Source: Caulobacter endophyticus (GTDB lineage: Bacteria; Pseudomonadota; Alphaproteobacteria; Caulobacterales; Caulobacteraceae). Taken from it: DNA of 64,000 nucleotides. A model generated the notes under the pieces. That model saw only the letters and a list, made by a program, of their open reading frames with translations, was not told where the DNA came from and ran no database searches. How positions within the stretch are numbered: position 1 is the first letter of the stretch; the number at the start of each line of letters is the position of its first letter. The DNA lies in assembly GCF_029543245.1 (NCBI RefSeq), contig NZ_JARQWV010000004.1, forward strand, positions 62,001-126,000, written 5' to 3'. This document shows positions 38,425 to 46,718 of this stretch, in pieces. Made by a program: the position numbers and the translations under genes.

Positions 38425-38560
38425 CGGACCGTCCATGACGGCGACACCCTGCGCTGCGGCCCTGACCGCATCCGTCTCTATGGCGTCGACGCGCCGGAGG
38501 TCCGCCGCGGCGCCACGCCCGCCCCGCCGCTGTCCTATGACGCCCACGACCTGCTCATCA
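38425..38560 (+). pseudogene. Thermonuclease (SNase) N-terminal fragment
   Basis: One plus-strand frame reads RTVHDGDTLRCG, then DRIRLYGVDAPEVRRG, the start of a staphylococcal-nuclease domain with the metal-binding Asp of DGDT and the IRLxGxDAPE motif. There is no start codon or signal peptide in the frame upstream, and similarity fades after about 45 residues; the frame then runs antisense through the next gene. It is read as a truncated remnant of a secreted nuclease gene. Confidence 0.5.
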
Positions 38561-38647
38561 GTCTCACGCGCGGGCGGGCCGGAACAGGCGCTGGGCGCCC
38601 CTTGCGACGCCGACCCGGCTTCCGCCTCACCAACCGCCACCCCACCA

Positions 38648-38965
38648 TCAACGATGGGTGTGATGTTCGGCGTTGCGCTTGCGGGTGGCGGCGGCTTTTT
38701 TGGCCGAGGCTGACCGCTCGGCGGCGCTGCGGCCGGCCGAGGCCTCGCCACCTTTCCTGCCGCCTTTGTGGGCCGCCGGACGGCCGGTGTCCTTGCCTCG
38801 GCCGGAGCCTGATTTCTTGCCGCCGCCGTCGTCCTTGTTGACGGTCGCCCAAGCCCTTCGCTCGGCTTCCTTGGTCGATACGCCCTTGTCCTGGTAGGAC
38901 TCGGCGATGTGGTCGGCTTTGCGCTCCTGCTTGTCGGTATAGGCGCTCTTGTCACCTCGGGGCAT
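38648..38965 (-). CDS. Small basic stress-associated protein (often named plasmid stabilization protein)
   Basis: A 105-residue, very basic, low-complexity protein. The N-terminal half is a short helical domain (SAYTDKQERKADHIAESYQ, then TKEAERRAWATVNK), and the rest is Gly/Lys/Ala/Arg-rich, ending in a His-rich tail. Alphaproteobacterial homologues are annotated as plasmid stabilization protein without experimental support. It may bind nucleic acid. AGGAGG is five bases before ATG 38965; an ATG nine codons upstream is less well placed. A GGAAC box (about 39034-39030, minus strand) is upstream but without a matching CGTT. Confidence 0.7.
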   Translation of the reverse strand: MPRGDKSAYTDKQERKADHIAESYQDKGVSTKEAERRAWATVNKDDGGGKKSGSGRGKDTGRPAAHKGGRKGGEASAGRSAAERSASAKKAAATRKRNAEHHTHR

Positions 38966-39042
38966 GTCATCCTCCTGATGGACGCGGACCATGCGTCCGC
39001 CCTACGACAGCTCCCTGACCAACCAGGCGTTCCTAAAGCAAA

Positions 39043-39072
39043 GTCAAAGGTTTAGCTTGGGAAACCTTTGAC
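39043..39072. repeat. 11-bp perfect inverted repeat in a divergent promoter region
   Basis: Arms GTCAAAGGTTT (39043-39053) and AAACCTTTGAC (39062-39072), 8-base centre. It lies between two divergent genes and eight bases upstream of the EcfG -35 box at 39080, a position suited to an operator. Confidence 0.55.
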
Positions 39073-39079
39073 GCTGAGA

Positions 39080-39104
39080 GGAACGTAGGTCGTCGCGCCC
39101 CGTT
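39080..39104 (+). promoter_or_regulatory. EcfG-type promoter for the Gln-rich protein
   Basis: GGAAC (39080-39084), 16 bases, CGTT (39101-39104), 50 bases before ATG 39155. Confidence 0.75.
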
Positions 39105-39154
39105 GCTGCCGTACCTTGCCGATCCTCGGCGAGGCCAGGGACGGAAACACGACC

Positions 39155-39448
39155 ATGAACGAGAACCGCGACAATAACGGCCTGCAACAACAGCCGAACG
39201 ACGCCCAGCGCCAGCAGGCCGGGCAGCAAAACCAGCAGGGCGAGACCCGTTCGCCGCAGCAGCAGTCGGACGAGCGCCAGCAGCCTCAGCCGGGCCAGCA
39301 GAACCAGCAAGCTGATCGCGATCGACGCGCCAACGAAGGCAGCGAAGGGACCGGCCAGGACGACCCCAACAACGGCTCGGTCGGCGGCGTCGACACCGGC
39401 GGCGACCTGCAGCCGGGCCGCACCGGCGACGGCGGCGCCGAACGTTAG
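39155..39448 (+). CDS. Gln-rich low-complexity protein
   Basis: A 97-residue protein that is mostly Gln, Asn, Asp, Arg and Gly with no hydrophobic core, so it is expected to be disordered and highly hydrated, like desiccation- or stress-linked hydrophilins (an inference). ATG 39155 is chosen because conserved-looking composition starts there; an in-frame ATG at 39116 would add 13 residues but overlaps the promoter's transcription start. It is flanked by a perfect EcfG promoter and a strong terminator, so it is a single-gene stress unit. Confidence 0.7.
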   Translation: MNENRDNNGLQQQPNDAQRQQAGQQNQQGETRSPQQQSDERQQPQPGQQNQQADRDRRANEGSEGTGQDDPNNGSVGGVDTGGDLQPGRTGDGGAER

Positions 39449-39458
39449 ATCGGATGAT

Positions 39459-39486
39459 GGGCCGCTCCTTTCGAGCGGCCCTTTTC
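39459..39486 (+). terminator. Rho-independent terminator after the Gln-rich gene
   Basis: A 9-bp perfect stem, GGGCCGCTC (39459-39467) with GAGCGGCCC (39473-39481), 5-base loop, followed by TTTTCC. It begins 11 bases after the stop codon. Confidence 0.85.
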
Positions 39487-39560
39487 CTTGAAGCCCCGAT
39501 GACCCATCCCGACCGCCGCCTCGTTCTCGTCGCCGCCGCCACCGGCGGCCTGAGCTGAAA

Positions 39561-39731
39561 ATTTCCTATCATCGGCCCCTGACGGACAACACGGGCCTGG
39601 CGCGCGCCGAGGGCCGAGTGGTGGCCTTGGGCCGCCGCGCCGCCTTCGCCGAGGCCTCGGTCAAGGACGCCAGAGGGAGGATTGACGCCACCGCGACCTC
39701 CAGCCTTCTGGTGTTCGAGCGCACGACCTAG
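39561..39731 (+). pseudogene. C-terminal fragment of a PaaI-type hotdog thioesterase
   Basis: The frame reads ISYHRPLTDNTGLARAEGRV, then a GRRAAFAEASV strand, ending ATATSSLLVFE before TAG 39729-39731. This is the second half of a hotdog thioesterase (PaaI family). The first half, including the active-site region, is absent; upstream, a short unrelated frame (ATG 39499) ends in TGA at once. So the gene was cut by a deletion and is non-functional. Confidence 0.55.
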
Positions 39732-39862
39732 CCGCCTCGATGCGGCGAGCGCCGGATCCAAGTCCCATCGCCGTCTGCGGGGCGCATGACGGACAAGGGG
39801 CCTCCGCCTTCCCCGCTCGGCCGCCCTCAGACTCCAGGACGGCCCGCGCCGGCGCGTGGGGA

Positions 39863-40891
39863 TCAGTCCTGCGCGATCCTGAAGGACTTTGGCTCGGACA
39901 TGACGTCGGGGACGGTGAACTCGGCCCGCAGTCCGCTTGGTCGCCAGTTGAGCCGCGCCCTGCCTCGTAGTTGGCGCCTGATGATGGCGCCGATCATCGC
40001 CGAACCGAACCCCGAAGGCCTCGGCTCGACTGGCGGCGGCCCGCCGACCTCATCCCAAACCATCGTAAAACCACGCCCGGTTTCGCTTGGCATCCAGCGT
40101 ACGACGAGTAAGCCCTGCGGCGTAGAAAGACAGCCATGGGTCGCAGCATTGGCGTGCATCTCGTGCAGGACCAGCGCCAGCGGCTGGACCAGCGGCGCCC
40201 CGATGTGGATTTCAGGTCCATCAAAGGTGGCGCGGCTAGCATCGAACGGCGCGATCTGCAGCTCGAAAAGCTCATGCAACGGGGCGGCTCGCCAGTGCCG
40301 CTCCGACAGGTAGGCATGGGTCCTGGCCAGAGCTTGGACCCGTCGCTGCACAGCGGCGGCATACTGGGCCGCGTCCCGCGCTCGGCTAAGTCGTACGATC
40401 CCTTCGACGATCGCCAGCGCGTTCATCGCCCGATGGTCGACCTCCCGAAGAAGAATGCGGTTTTCCTCTCGCGCCAGCTCGCTCGCTTGGCGCTCAATGC
40501 TGACATCGACGATGGAGGCGAAGAAATAGGCCAAGCCCCCCTGTTCGTCATGAGCCGGACTAAGATTGACGCGGTTCCAGAACGTGGAACCGTCTTTTCG
40601 ATAGTTGAGGATCTCAACCTCCGCCGGGCGCGCCTGCCTGACCGCCTCATGCAGGACTCTGACCGCCTGAGAGCACGTCGACGGGCCTTGAAGGAAACGA
40701 CAGTTCCGGCCGATGACGTCGTCGAGCCGATATCCCGTCAGATTCAGAAATGCCGCGTTAGCCAATATGATCGGGTTATCGTCCTTCGATGGATCGCATA
40801 TGATTATGGGGGTGCTAGCCCGCTCGACGGCGAAGAACACCAGGTCGCGGCGATCAGCGTGAACGGTCGAGAGATGCGGCCCGTCGCTCAA
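39863..40891 (-). CDS. LOV-domain HWE histidine kinase
   Basis: A 342-residue blue-light or redox sensor kinase. Residues about 15-125 are a LOV domain with the photoactive Cys64 in GRNCRFLQG and the flanking TGYRLDDVIG and ILNYRKDGSTFWNRV segments that hold FMN. From about 145 to the end is an HWE-type kinase: REVDHRAMNALAIVEGIVR with the phospho-acceptor His, N-box HEMHANAATHG, and the WDEVGGPP motif with GFGSAMI. No membrane segments. In Caulobacter LovK of this kind feeds the general stress pathway through PhyR, though no partner response regulator (LovR) is next to it here. Its start resembles the truncated LOV fragment at 23119-23391. Confidence 0.92.
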   Translation of the reverse strand: MSDGPHLSTVHADRRDLVFFAVERASTPIIICDPSKDDNPIILANAAFLNLTGYRLDDVIGRNCRFLQGPSTCSQAVRVLHEAVRQARPAEVEILNYRKDGSTFWNRVNLSPAHDEQGGLAYFFASIVDVSIERQASELAREENRILLREVDHRAMNALAIVEGIVRLSRARDAAQYAAAVQRRVQALARTHAYLSERHWRAAPLHELFELQIAPFDASRATFDGPEIHIGAPLVQPLALVLHEMHANAATHGCLSTPQGLLVVRWMPSETGRGFTMVWDEVGGPPPVEPRPSGFGSAMIGAIIRRQLRGRARLNWRPSGLRAEFTVPDVMSEPKSFRIAQD

Positions 40892-41349
40892 AGACTTCTT
40901 CCTCCCTCGCCGGATGATCGTTCGGGGCTAACGCCAAGCCGCGTCGGGGGTTGCTGGGCGTCGATGAGGATCAACCTCGCGCCTGAATGTCGGTTGAGGC
41001 TCGACCTTGAGGTTCGCGGCGCTGCAAGCGCAAGCGCTCGACCCCTGTGTGGGGTATCCGCCCGCGCCCCAGGCGTCGCTGACAGGCCGATAACGTCCAG
41101 TCGCTCGGTCGATCAGTTCAGATCGAGCCCCTCCAAGTGCGACAAGCCGCACGGCCGCGCGGGGCGCTGATCTTTCAAGCCGGCGCACCGGTCCGGGCAA
41201 CGGCGTCTCGGCCCAGGCCGCCCCCATGAATGTTCACGGTGCTTGCCGAGGGATCATACTGGAAGGGCTCGATCGCGAACGGGAGCGGGATCTCGCCGAC
41301 AGGTCGCGCCAAAGCCCTCCGGCGGCCAGATCTGCAGCCCGCGCGCAGG
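40892..41349. other. Intergenic region without a confident gene
   Basis: About 460 bases between the LOV kinase and a small minus-strand gene. Open frames on both strands have no recognisable domains. A short hairpin (ACCCC/GGGGT) lies near 41041-41056. No GGAAC-CGTT site was found upstream of the LOV kinase. Confidence 0.45.
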
Positions 41350-41607
41350 TTAGGCCCGCATCGCTGAAGGCTCCGCACAGTCCCCCTGGCAGGGTGGAAA
41401 AAGAAAACGTCCGGCGCGCTCGCCGTTACGAAGCCGAATTTCCAGAACCACCGGTTCGCCCGCTTGCGCCAGGCTGTGACAAAGTTCCCGCGCGGCCTGT
41501 TCGGCGCGGGCGCCGGTGGCGAAGTTGCTAGGACTGGCCTCGAAGTCGCCACGGACAATCCAGCCGTTTCCTGACGGCTCGACAAAAATATAGGTAGGCA
41601 TTGGCAT
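41350..41607 (-). CDS. Small hypothetical protein (DUF2188-like pattern)
   Basis: An 85-residue protein with a beta hairpin (TYIFVEPSGNGWIVRGDF), a helix (RAEQAARELCHSLAQAG) and a final strand (PVVLEIRLRNGERAGRFLF). This beta-beta-alpha-beta pattern resembles DUF2188 and related small stress domains. No clear ribosome site is seen, and the start may be the second Met at 41601. It follows two other minus-strand genes and could be the end of the hsp20 operon. Confidence 0.55.
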   Translation of the reverse strand: MPMPTYIFVEPSGNGWIVRGDFEASPSNFATGARAEQAARELCHSLAQAGEPVVLEIRLRNGERAGRFLFPPCQGDCAEPSAMRA

Positions 41608-41667
41608 AGTTTGGTTCAGATCGATGAAGTGGCGACCGACCTGCGAAGGTCGGCCGCCTGCCCCAAC

Positions 41668-41931
41668 TCAAGAGAAGCTGTCGCGATCCAGGCGGCTCAG
41701 TGCGGACAATACCTCGCTGAGCGGCACAGGCGCCGGCGTTCCCAAGAGCCATCTTTGACTGGGCCGGTGCTCGACGGCGCTGGCGTCGGAAGCCCAGGCC
41801 GCCAGTATCTCGCGCTTTTCGGCCGGATCAAGTTCACCGTCCTTGAGCACCTCCAGCGGGTGGAGAAAGCCGACGGCGGGACGTGCTGGCCAGCGTCGCG
41901 CCCGCTCCGTCGTCCTGATGTCTCTGTCCAC
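41668..41931 (-). CDS. Hypothetical protein in the hsp20 operon
   Basis: An 87-residue protein with a conserved-looking centre (FLHPLEVLKDGELDPAEKRE, then ILAAWASDASAV) and a C-terminal helix ending PLSEVLSALSRLD. It starts with GTG 41931, which has GGAGG six bases ahead, only 11 bases after the hsp20 stop, so it is in one operon with hsp20. The pattern suggests a small helical protein. Family unknown to me; similar proteins occur in Caulobacterales by my recollection. Confidence 0.65.
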   Translation of the reverse strand: MDRDIRTTERARRWPARPAVGFLHPLEVLKDGELDPAEKREILAAWASDASAVEHRPSQRWLLGTPAPVPLSEVLSALSRLDRDSFS

Positions 41932-41942
41932 GACGAGCCTCC

Positions 41943-42425
41943 CTAGGCGGCCTTCTGGGAGGACGCGGCTTGGCGCAGCGGCGCTGATCGATCCGGCCCC
42001 GGCTTGATCGGAATCTGGCGGGGCTCGAGCCCCTCGGGGACCTGGCGCGCAAGGTCGATCACCAGCATCCCATGGGCGTGGCTCGCGCCGCTGACGATGA
42101 CGTGGTCGGTCAGCTGAAACCGAAGCTCGAAGGGACGCTGCGCCAGCCCCTGGTGCAGATAGGTCCTGGCCTGCTGTCCGTGGCCTGTCGCCTTACGCCC
42201 GCTGATCACCAGCAGATTGGCCTGCGTGACGACCTGCAGATCCGCTGGCGAGAAGCCAGCCGCCGCCAGGGAAATACGATAGGCGCCCTCGCCGGTCATT
42301 TCGACATCGAAGGGCGGACAAGGCGCGCTGGCGTCGCCGCGCAGAGCGGTCTCGATCAGGTCAGCCATGCGATCGACGCCGATCATCGAGCCGTAGAGGG
42401 GCGCCAGATCAATAGCGGTGCTCAT
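41943..42425 (-). CDS. Hsp20-family small heat-shock protein
   Basis: A 160-residue ATP-independent chaperone. The alpha-crystallin domain spans about residues 38-135: PPFDVEMTGEGAYRISLAAAGF, DLQVVTQANLLVISGRK, FELRFQLTDHVIVSGASHAHGMLVIDL. It holds unfolding proteins in the cytoplasm during stress. ATG 42425 has GGAG six bases ahead and is preferred to the ATG two codons upstream. A TTGACG-N16-TAATTC promoter is about 100 bases upstream. It is first in an operon with the small gene at 41668. Confidence 0.9.
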   Translation of the reverse strand: MSTAIDLAPLYGSMIGVDRMADLIETALRGDASAPCPPFDVEMTGEGAYRISLAAAGFSPADLQVVTQANLLVISGRKATGHGQQARTYLHQGLAQRPFELRFQLTDHVIVSGASHAHGMLVIDLARQVPEGLEPRQIPIKPGPDRSAPLRQAASSQKAA

Positions 42426-42522
42426 TTCCATCTCCTCGAAAGCAAGTTGGACATGAGGGGGCGTTGAACAGGCGTCAGCCGCCCCCGATCCGGGCGCTGT
42501 CGGCGTCCGGCAAGCAGGCGTT

Positions 42523-42550
42523 GAATTAGGACAGCGCGCAAATTCGTCAA
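42523..42550 (-). promoter_or_regulatory. Promoter for the hsp20 operon
   Basis: Minus strand TTGACG (42550-42545), 16 bases, TAATTC (42528-42523). The CTTGAC context also fits a heat-shock sigma (RpoH) -35 box. A 5' leader of about 90 bases would follow. Confidence 0.5.
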
Positions 42551-42772
42551 GACGCCGTGGGGAAAAGTCGCTCACGCACCGCGCTTGCCGCTCCCGCCGA
42601 GAGCGGTTCTTCCGCCTTTCGGCGACCGGCCGTGACGCCGACAACGCGCCGTCGCAAGCCGCGTCGAAGTCAACGACGGATCGCTTCGGGCACGCCCGGG
42701 GCCTGGCGGCCGTCGACAGGGCGCCCGCAGGCGACGACGCGTCGCGAGATCTTCGCACGTTCGCCCCAGGTC

Positions 42773-42841
42773 ACTTTCCAATTCGGAAAGTTTACACTTG
42801 CCATAGCGGAAAGTGATCGGTAGCTTTCCAATATGGAAAGT
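42773..42841. promoter_or_regulatory. Triple palindromic operator (CTTTCC-N5-GGAAAG)
   Basis: Three sites in a row: ACTTTCC-N5-GGAAAGT (42773-42791), ACTTGCC-N5-GGAAAGT (42796-42814) and GCTTTCC-N5-GGAAAGT (42823-42841). Centres are 23 and 27 bases apart. The last one abuts the AAGGAG ribosome site of the downstream membrane-protein gene, so a bound dimer would block transcription or translation start. The winged-helix protein encoded at 43318 is the obvious candidate binder. Confidence 0.75.
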
Positions 42842-42853
42842 AAGGAGACGCCT

Positions 42854-43321
42854 GTGGGCCCCACCCCGTCGATCGATCCCGCCGAAGCCGTCCATATGCT
42901 GGCTAAGGTCAAGGCTGTCAGCACTGATCTGGCCCGCCGCGCCAGAGCGCCGATCTGGTATCATCCTGCCCTGGGGCTGTTGATGGGCGGCCTGGTCGCC
43001 GTGCAGGGCCAGGCCTTCCCGCTGATGATCGGCTACTACTTGGCTTTCCTCCTGGGCCTGGCTCTATTGGTGAGGGCCTACAAGCGCCATACCGGCATGT
43101 GGGTCAGCGGCTACCGCGCCGGCCGCACCCGCTGGGTCGCCGTCGGCCTGGCGGTTCTGACGGCCTTGTCGATCCTGCTCTCGGCGTGGCTGGCGCGCGA
43201 TCACGCCCTGGCCGCAGCGCCGTTCGTCATCGGGGCCATCGCCGCCTCGGCGGTCACGATCGGAGGCTTCGTCTGGGAGGCCGCTTTCCGCCGCGACCTG
43301 CGCGACGGCGTCAACCTGTGA
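42854..43321 (+). CDS. Four-helix membrane protein in a regulator operon
   Basis: A 155-residue membrane protein with about four hydrophobic helices (LGLLMGGLVAVQGQAFPLMIG, LAFLLGLALLVRAYK, WVAVGLAVLTALSILLSAWLA, AAAPFVIGAIAASAVTIGGFV). The start is GTG 42854, with AAGGAG six bases ahead; the ATG at 42833 lies inside the operator and has no ribosome site. Its stop overlaps the next gene by GTGA. The pairing of a small membrane protein with a wHTH regulator suggests the membrane protein makes or senses a signal, but that is a guess. Confidence 0.75.
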   Translation: MGPTPSIDPAEAVHMLAKVKAVSTDLARRARAPIWYHPALGLLMGGLVAVQGQAFPLMIGYYLAFLLGLALLVRAYKRHTGMWVSGYRAGRTRWVAVGLAVLTALSILLSAWLARDHALAAAPFVIGAIAASAVTIGGFVWEAAFRRDLRDGVNL

Positions 43322-43617
43322 GCCTCGCCGTCCTCGACCCGGTCATCCACGCCCCCAACCGCCTGCAGATCTGCTGTATGTTGGCGAGCGTCGACACCAT
43401 CGATTTCGCCACCCTTCGCGAGGCGCTGGACGTCTCGGAATCGGTGCTTTCCAAGCACATCAAGACCCTGGAGGAAGCGGGCTATCTGAAGGTCAGCAAG
43501 AGCCCTTCGGAGGGCCGGCTTCGCACCTGGACGGCGCTGACCTCCACCGGCCGAAAGGCGGTGAAAGGCCATTTGGCCGCGCTGAAGGCGATGATGGAGG
43601 GCGTACCCGGGGTCTGA
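43318..43617 (+). CDS. Winged-helix transcriptional regulator (PF13601-type)
   Basis: A 99-residue single-domain winged helix: NRLQICCMLAS, the recognition part LREALDVSESVLSKHIKTLEEAGYL and the wing KSPSEGRLRTWTALTSTGRKA. This MarR-like HTH_34 family binds palindromic DNA as a dimer. The GTG start overlaps the membrane-protein stop (GTGA at 43318-43321), so the two are co-translated. It probably represses its own operon through the three upstream palindromes. Confidence 0.85.
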   Translation: MSLAVLDPVIHAPNRLQICCMLASVDTIDFATLREALDVSESVLSKHIKTLEEAGYLKVSKSPSEGRLRTWTALTSTGRKAVKGHLAALKAMMEGVPGV

Positions 43618-43784
43618 GCGCTCGTGGGCGGCTAATGTCGCTGAAGCGGCCTGACCGCTGCGAACCTCGCGCCGCGTCGCATCCTGGGCCATGACGGGTC
43701 CGGGGCGTTAGCCGGCAGACCCTCGCCGTGCGTCCAGGCCCGCCGCAATCGTCGAGGGACGCGCGCATGCCGGTTTGAGGCCTC

Positions 43785-45566
43785 TCACTCCGAAGCGGCT
43801 CGCGCGAGGTCAGGCCTTGGCGCGAACACGGCGCCGCAGCGCTCGATCAACAGGCTCGCCTGGATCGGTTTGGACAGATGGCCGTCAGCTCCCGCCGCGA
43901 GCGACGCCTGGACGTGTTCGGGCATGGCGTTGGCGGTCAGTACATGGATCTGTGTCCGCGGCCGGCGCTCGGCCGCCTCCAGCGCGCGGATACGCCTGAT
44001 GGCGGTCAGGCCGTCCATGACCGGCATCTGCATGTCCATCAGGATCATGTCGAAAGCGCCGTGCTGATAGGCCGCCACCGCTTCGGCGCCGTTCTCGACG
44101 CTGATCAGGTCGATCCCCGTGGCGCCGAGGATCAGCTCGACCACCCGGCGGTTGGTGGGATGATCCTCGGCGAGAAGGACGCGCATGCCGGCCAGGGGCA
44201 CCTGGGCGTCGCAGCCCGCCGGCGCCGCCGCCTCATGCGCCGGGGCCGGGCCGCGGGGCAACGGCGCGGCGAAGGTGAAGGTCGCCCCCTGGCCGCAGCG
44301 CCCTTCGGCCTCGAGCCTGCCGCCCATCGCCTGGGCCAATGACTGGGAGATCGCCAGTCCCAGCCCGCTTCCTCCATATGAGCGGGTGTTGGAGCCGTCG
44401 GCCTGCTCGAAGCGGGAAAACAGCCGCGCCTTGGTCTTCTCGTCGAAGCCGATGCCGGTGTCGCAAACCTCGAATATGACCGTCGAATTCGTCTTGGTCT
44501 CAGCAACCCTCACCGAAAGGCGCACCTGGCCTGCCGAGGTGAACTTGACCGCGTTGCTGAGGAGGTTTGTCACGACCTGCCGAATGCGGATGGCGTCGCC
44601 AACGAAGATCCCTGCCGCGTCCGGGCCGATGTCGACCGTGAGATCCAGACCCTTGGCCTGGGCGGCCGCGTCGAAAAGTTCGGCGCAAGCCCCCACCGAC
44701 GCCGCGAGGTCAAACGGCTCGGCCCGCAATTCCAACTTCCCCGCCTCGATCCTGGCCAGGTCCAGGATGTCGGTCAGCAGGGTTTCCAAGGTTCTGGCGG
44801 AGGTTTCGACCAGTTCGACCATGCTCCGCTGAGCCTGGGTCAGCGGCGTGCGCGCCAGAGCGCCGGCGACGCCCAGCACGCCATTGAGGGGCGTACGGAT
44901 TTCGTGGCTCATATTGGCCAGGAACTGCGACTTGGCGTCGTTGGCCGCGTCGGCCTTGGCCGCAGCCTCCTTCAGGGCGTCGGCGGTCTGCTGCGCCAGG
45001 GCCAGCGAGGTCGCGACCGCCCGGGCGTCGGCCAGGCCCCGCCGCGTCGCCGCCGCCAGATGCGCTACATACATGAGGTTGGCCAGGCAGACGAAGGCCG
45101 CGGCCCCTTTCCCCGGTTCGGTGGCCAGAGAATAGATCGGCAAGCCGATCAGCAGGCAGATGAACGGGGTCGTACCCGCCCAGAGCATGGCCGCCGAAGA
45201 ACTGGCGTGAAGCCGAACGTTCATCACGCCCCCGGCCAGCACCGTGACGGCCAACACCCGGCCCTGCCACCCTTCGTTGAACCAGGCCGCCGGGGCCACG
45301 CTTGCGAAGATGGCGGTGCTCAGAGCCACCGACCCGATGAACAGCCGCTTGCGCGCTTCGCTCGGCTGACAGCCAGCCTTGCGCATCGGCCGGGAAAGCC
45401 ACGAGGTGACGAGTTGAGCCGCCACGGTCGCGACCAGCCAGACCGCAGGCCAGGCGCTGGCGTGGTTGAGATAGATCGCCGCGGCGATGCCGACGCTGAA
45501 GAAAAGCCGAAGGGGGAACTCCCGCACCCTTCGGTGAGCAATGCCATACCAGTCTTCCTGTCGCAT
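43785..45566 (-). CDS. Hybrid sensor histidine kinase with receiver
   Basis: A 593-residue membrane hybrid kinase. Residues about 18-185 hold five to six hydrophobic helices without a clear periplasmic domain. A coiled linker leads to the HisKA box NMSHEIRTPLNGVLG (His about 222), HATPase with NLLSNAVKF, DTGIGFDE and GGSGLGLAIS, and a C-terminal receiver with LLAEDHPTNRR and the phospho-acceptor Asp in ILMDMQMPVMDG, ending with the ILTANAM/KPI signature. It needs a histidine phosphotransferase to pass the signal on; none is next to it. Confidence 0.92.
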   Translation of the reverse strand: MRQEDWYGIAHRRVREFPLRLFFSVGIAAAIYLNHASAWPAVWLVATVAAQLVTSWLSRPMRKAGCQPSEARKRLFIGSVALSTAIFASVAPAAWFNEGWQGRVLAVTVLAGGVMNVRLHASSSAAMLWAGTTPFICLLIGLPIYSLATEPGKGAAAFVCLANLMYVAHLAAATRRGLADARAVATSLALAQQTADALKEAAAKADAANDAKSQFLANMSHEIRTPLNGVLGVAGALARTPLTQAQRSMVELVETSARTLETLLTDILDLARIEAGKLELRAEPFDLAASVGACAELFDAAAQAKGLDLTVDIGPDAAGIFVGDAIRIRQVVTNLLSNAVKFTSAGQVRLSVRVAETKTNSTVIFEVCDTGIGFDEKTKARLFSRFEQADGSNTRSYGGSGLGLAISQSLAQAMGGRLEAEGRCGQGATFTFAAPLPRGPAPAHEAAAPAGCDAQVPLAGMRVLLAEDHPTNRRVVELILGATGIDLISVENGAEAVAAYQHGAFDMILMDMQMPVMDGLTAIRRIRALEAAERRPRTQIHVLTANAMPEHVQASLAAGADGHLSKPIQASLLIERCGAVFAPRPDLARAASE

Positions 45567-46187
45567 CCGGACATGCTCGGCCCCGGCGCTTTAACAGTTC
45601 GATAATGTTGAGGCAGGTCGACCCGCGACAATCCGTCGCGAATGATCAGTAATGCCGCGCGGAGGGGCGAGAAATTATCAAATGTTATTGCCAGTAAGCC
45701 GGCTGTTCGCACCCGCCATGCGCTGCAAGCGCAAGCAGACCGGGTGCTGAAGGCGGCAAGCCACGCCGGATCGAGACGCTTCCGAGTTCTTTCGACAATC
45801 GCCTACGCTCCCGATCTGCGGAGCACGCAAAGGCTTGGAGCGGTGCTGGCGGCGCCCGTCCCGGTCTGCCACGACTACCTTCCGCAAGGCCGGACGGACT
45901 ATCGCTGGGAAACCACGGTCGCCGAGCAGCGGGGCGGCGACACCGATGTGCGCGACGGTCAGGCCAAGGACCGCCGCGTCGCCCCGCGCAAGACGCGCGA
46001 CCCGACCCCCTGGCCGCGGCCGCACAACCCTTATCTGCACGCTCTGCAGGTGAGCATCCGCGCCGGCGCCCTGCCCGCAGCGTCCGCCGAGGGGGCTTTC
46101 AGTCCGGGTCTGCCCGCTAGGTTCGCGCCATGACTCGGCGAGACTGGGGGTTGCCATTTGCCGGTCGCCGTTCCAAGGACGTCAAAC
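45567..46187. other. Intergenic region without a confident gene
   Basis: About 620 bases. Long open frames exist on both strands (plus 45642-46133, minus 45678-46157), but neither shows a known domain and each looks like a shadow of GC-rich DNA. The first 80 bases probably hold the hybrid-kinase promoter. Confidence 0.4.
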
Positions 46188-46286
46188 ATGTCGCCTTCGA
46201 CCACTGTCGGGCTGGCGGCGATCGCCTTGGGGCCCTTTCTGGCGAGGGCCAAGGATCGCGGCGTCTTGCGCCTGAAGCGGCCCTAA
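46188..46286 (+). CDS. Very small possible peptide
   Basis: A 32-residue frame with an AAGGA ribosome site eight bases ahead. It has a short hydrophobic centre (TVGLAAIALGPFLARAK) and a basic end. It could be a small membrane peptide or the start of a lost gene. The evidence is only the ribosome site and composition. Confidence 0.3.
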   Translation: MSPSTTVGLAAIALGPFLARAKDRGVLRLKRP

Positions 46287-46323
46287 GGCTCGAGCGCGAG
46301 AACTTCGGACGAGGAGCCCCCAC

Positions 46324-46611
46324 TTGGTGACCACCAATCGCCTGAGCGGCAAGGGGGTGCTGACCGCTCCGGGCCTGACCTTCCCAGTAAGCTATACGCT
46401 CGTCCTGACCCTCGGAGGCCGCCGCCGCTCGGCGACCGGCGTCGTGGAAGGGCCCGATGCGAAGCTTCAGGAAGCCGTAGCCGCGCGCGCTCTTCGGTTA
46501 AGGCTCGAGGACGGGACGGAACTGGCCGTGGCGCTGCAGCGGAAGATTTCGACCGGCCCGGTGCTGATCCGCTCGGTCGGCGCCCTGGGCCGTCTTGCCA
46601 GGAGCGGGTGA
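46324..46611 (+). CDS. Hypothetical protein
   Basis: A 95-residue protein with beta-rich pattern (GVLTAPGLTFPVSYTLVLTLGG, then ALRLRLEDGTELAVALQRK). GAGGAG is seven bases before TTG 46324 (ten before GTG 46327), so one of these is the start. The regular alternation of strands suggests a small beta barrel or PilZ-like domain, but I could not assign a family. Confidence 0.5.
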   Translation: MVTTNRLSGKGVLTAPGLTFPVSYTLVLTLGGRRRSATGVVEGPDAKLQEAVAARALRLRLEDGTELAVALQRKISTGPVLIRSVGALGRLARSG

Positions 46612-46718
46612 CGCGCGGTCGTGAACGGAGGTCGGGCAACCCAAAGCTTGGCTTTGACGTTCAGCTTTCGGGAACTGCTGGCTGCGACCTGATCGCGCGC
46701 ATGGAGGGGCGCTAAGTC

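Noticed and set aside
45642..46157. Overlapping open frames on both strands between the kinases
   Set aside because: Neither has a ribosome site with a recognisable domain; each is likely a shadow.
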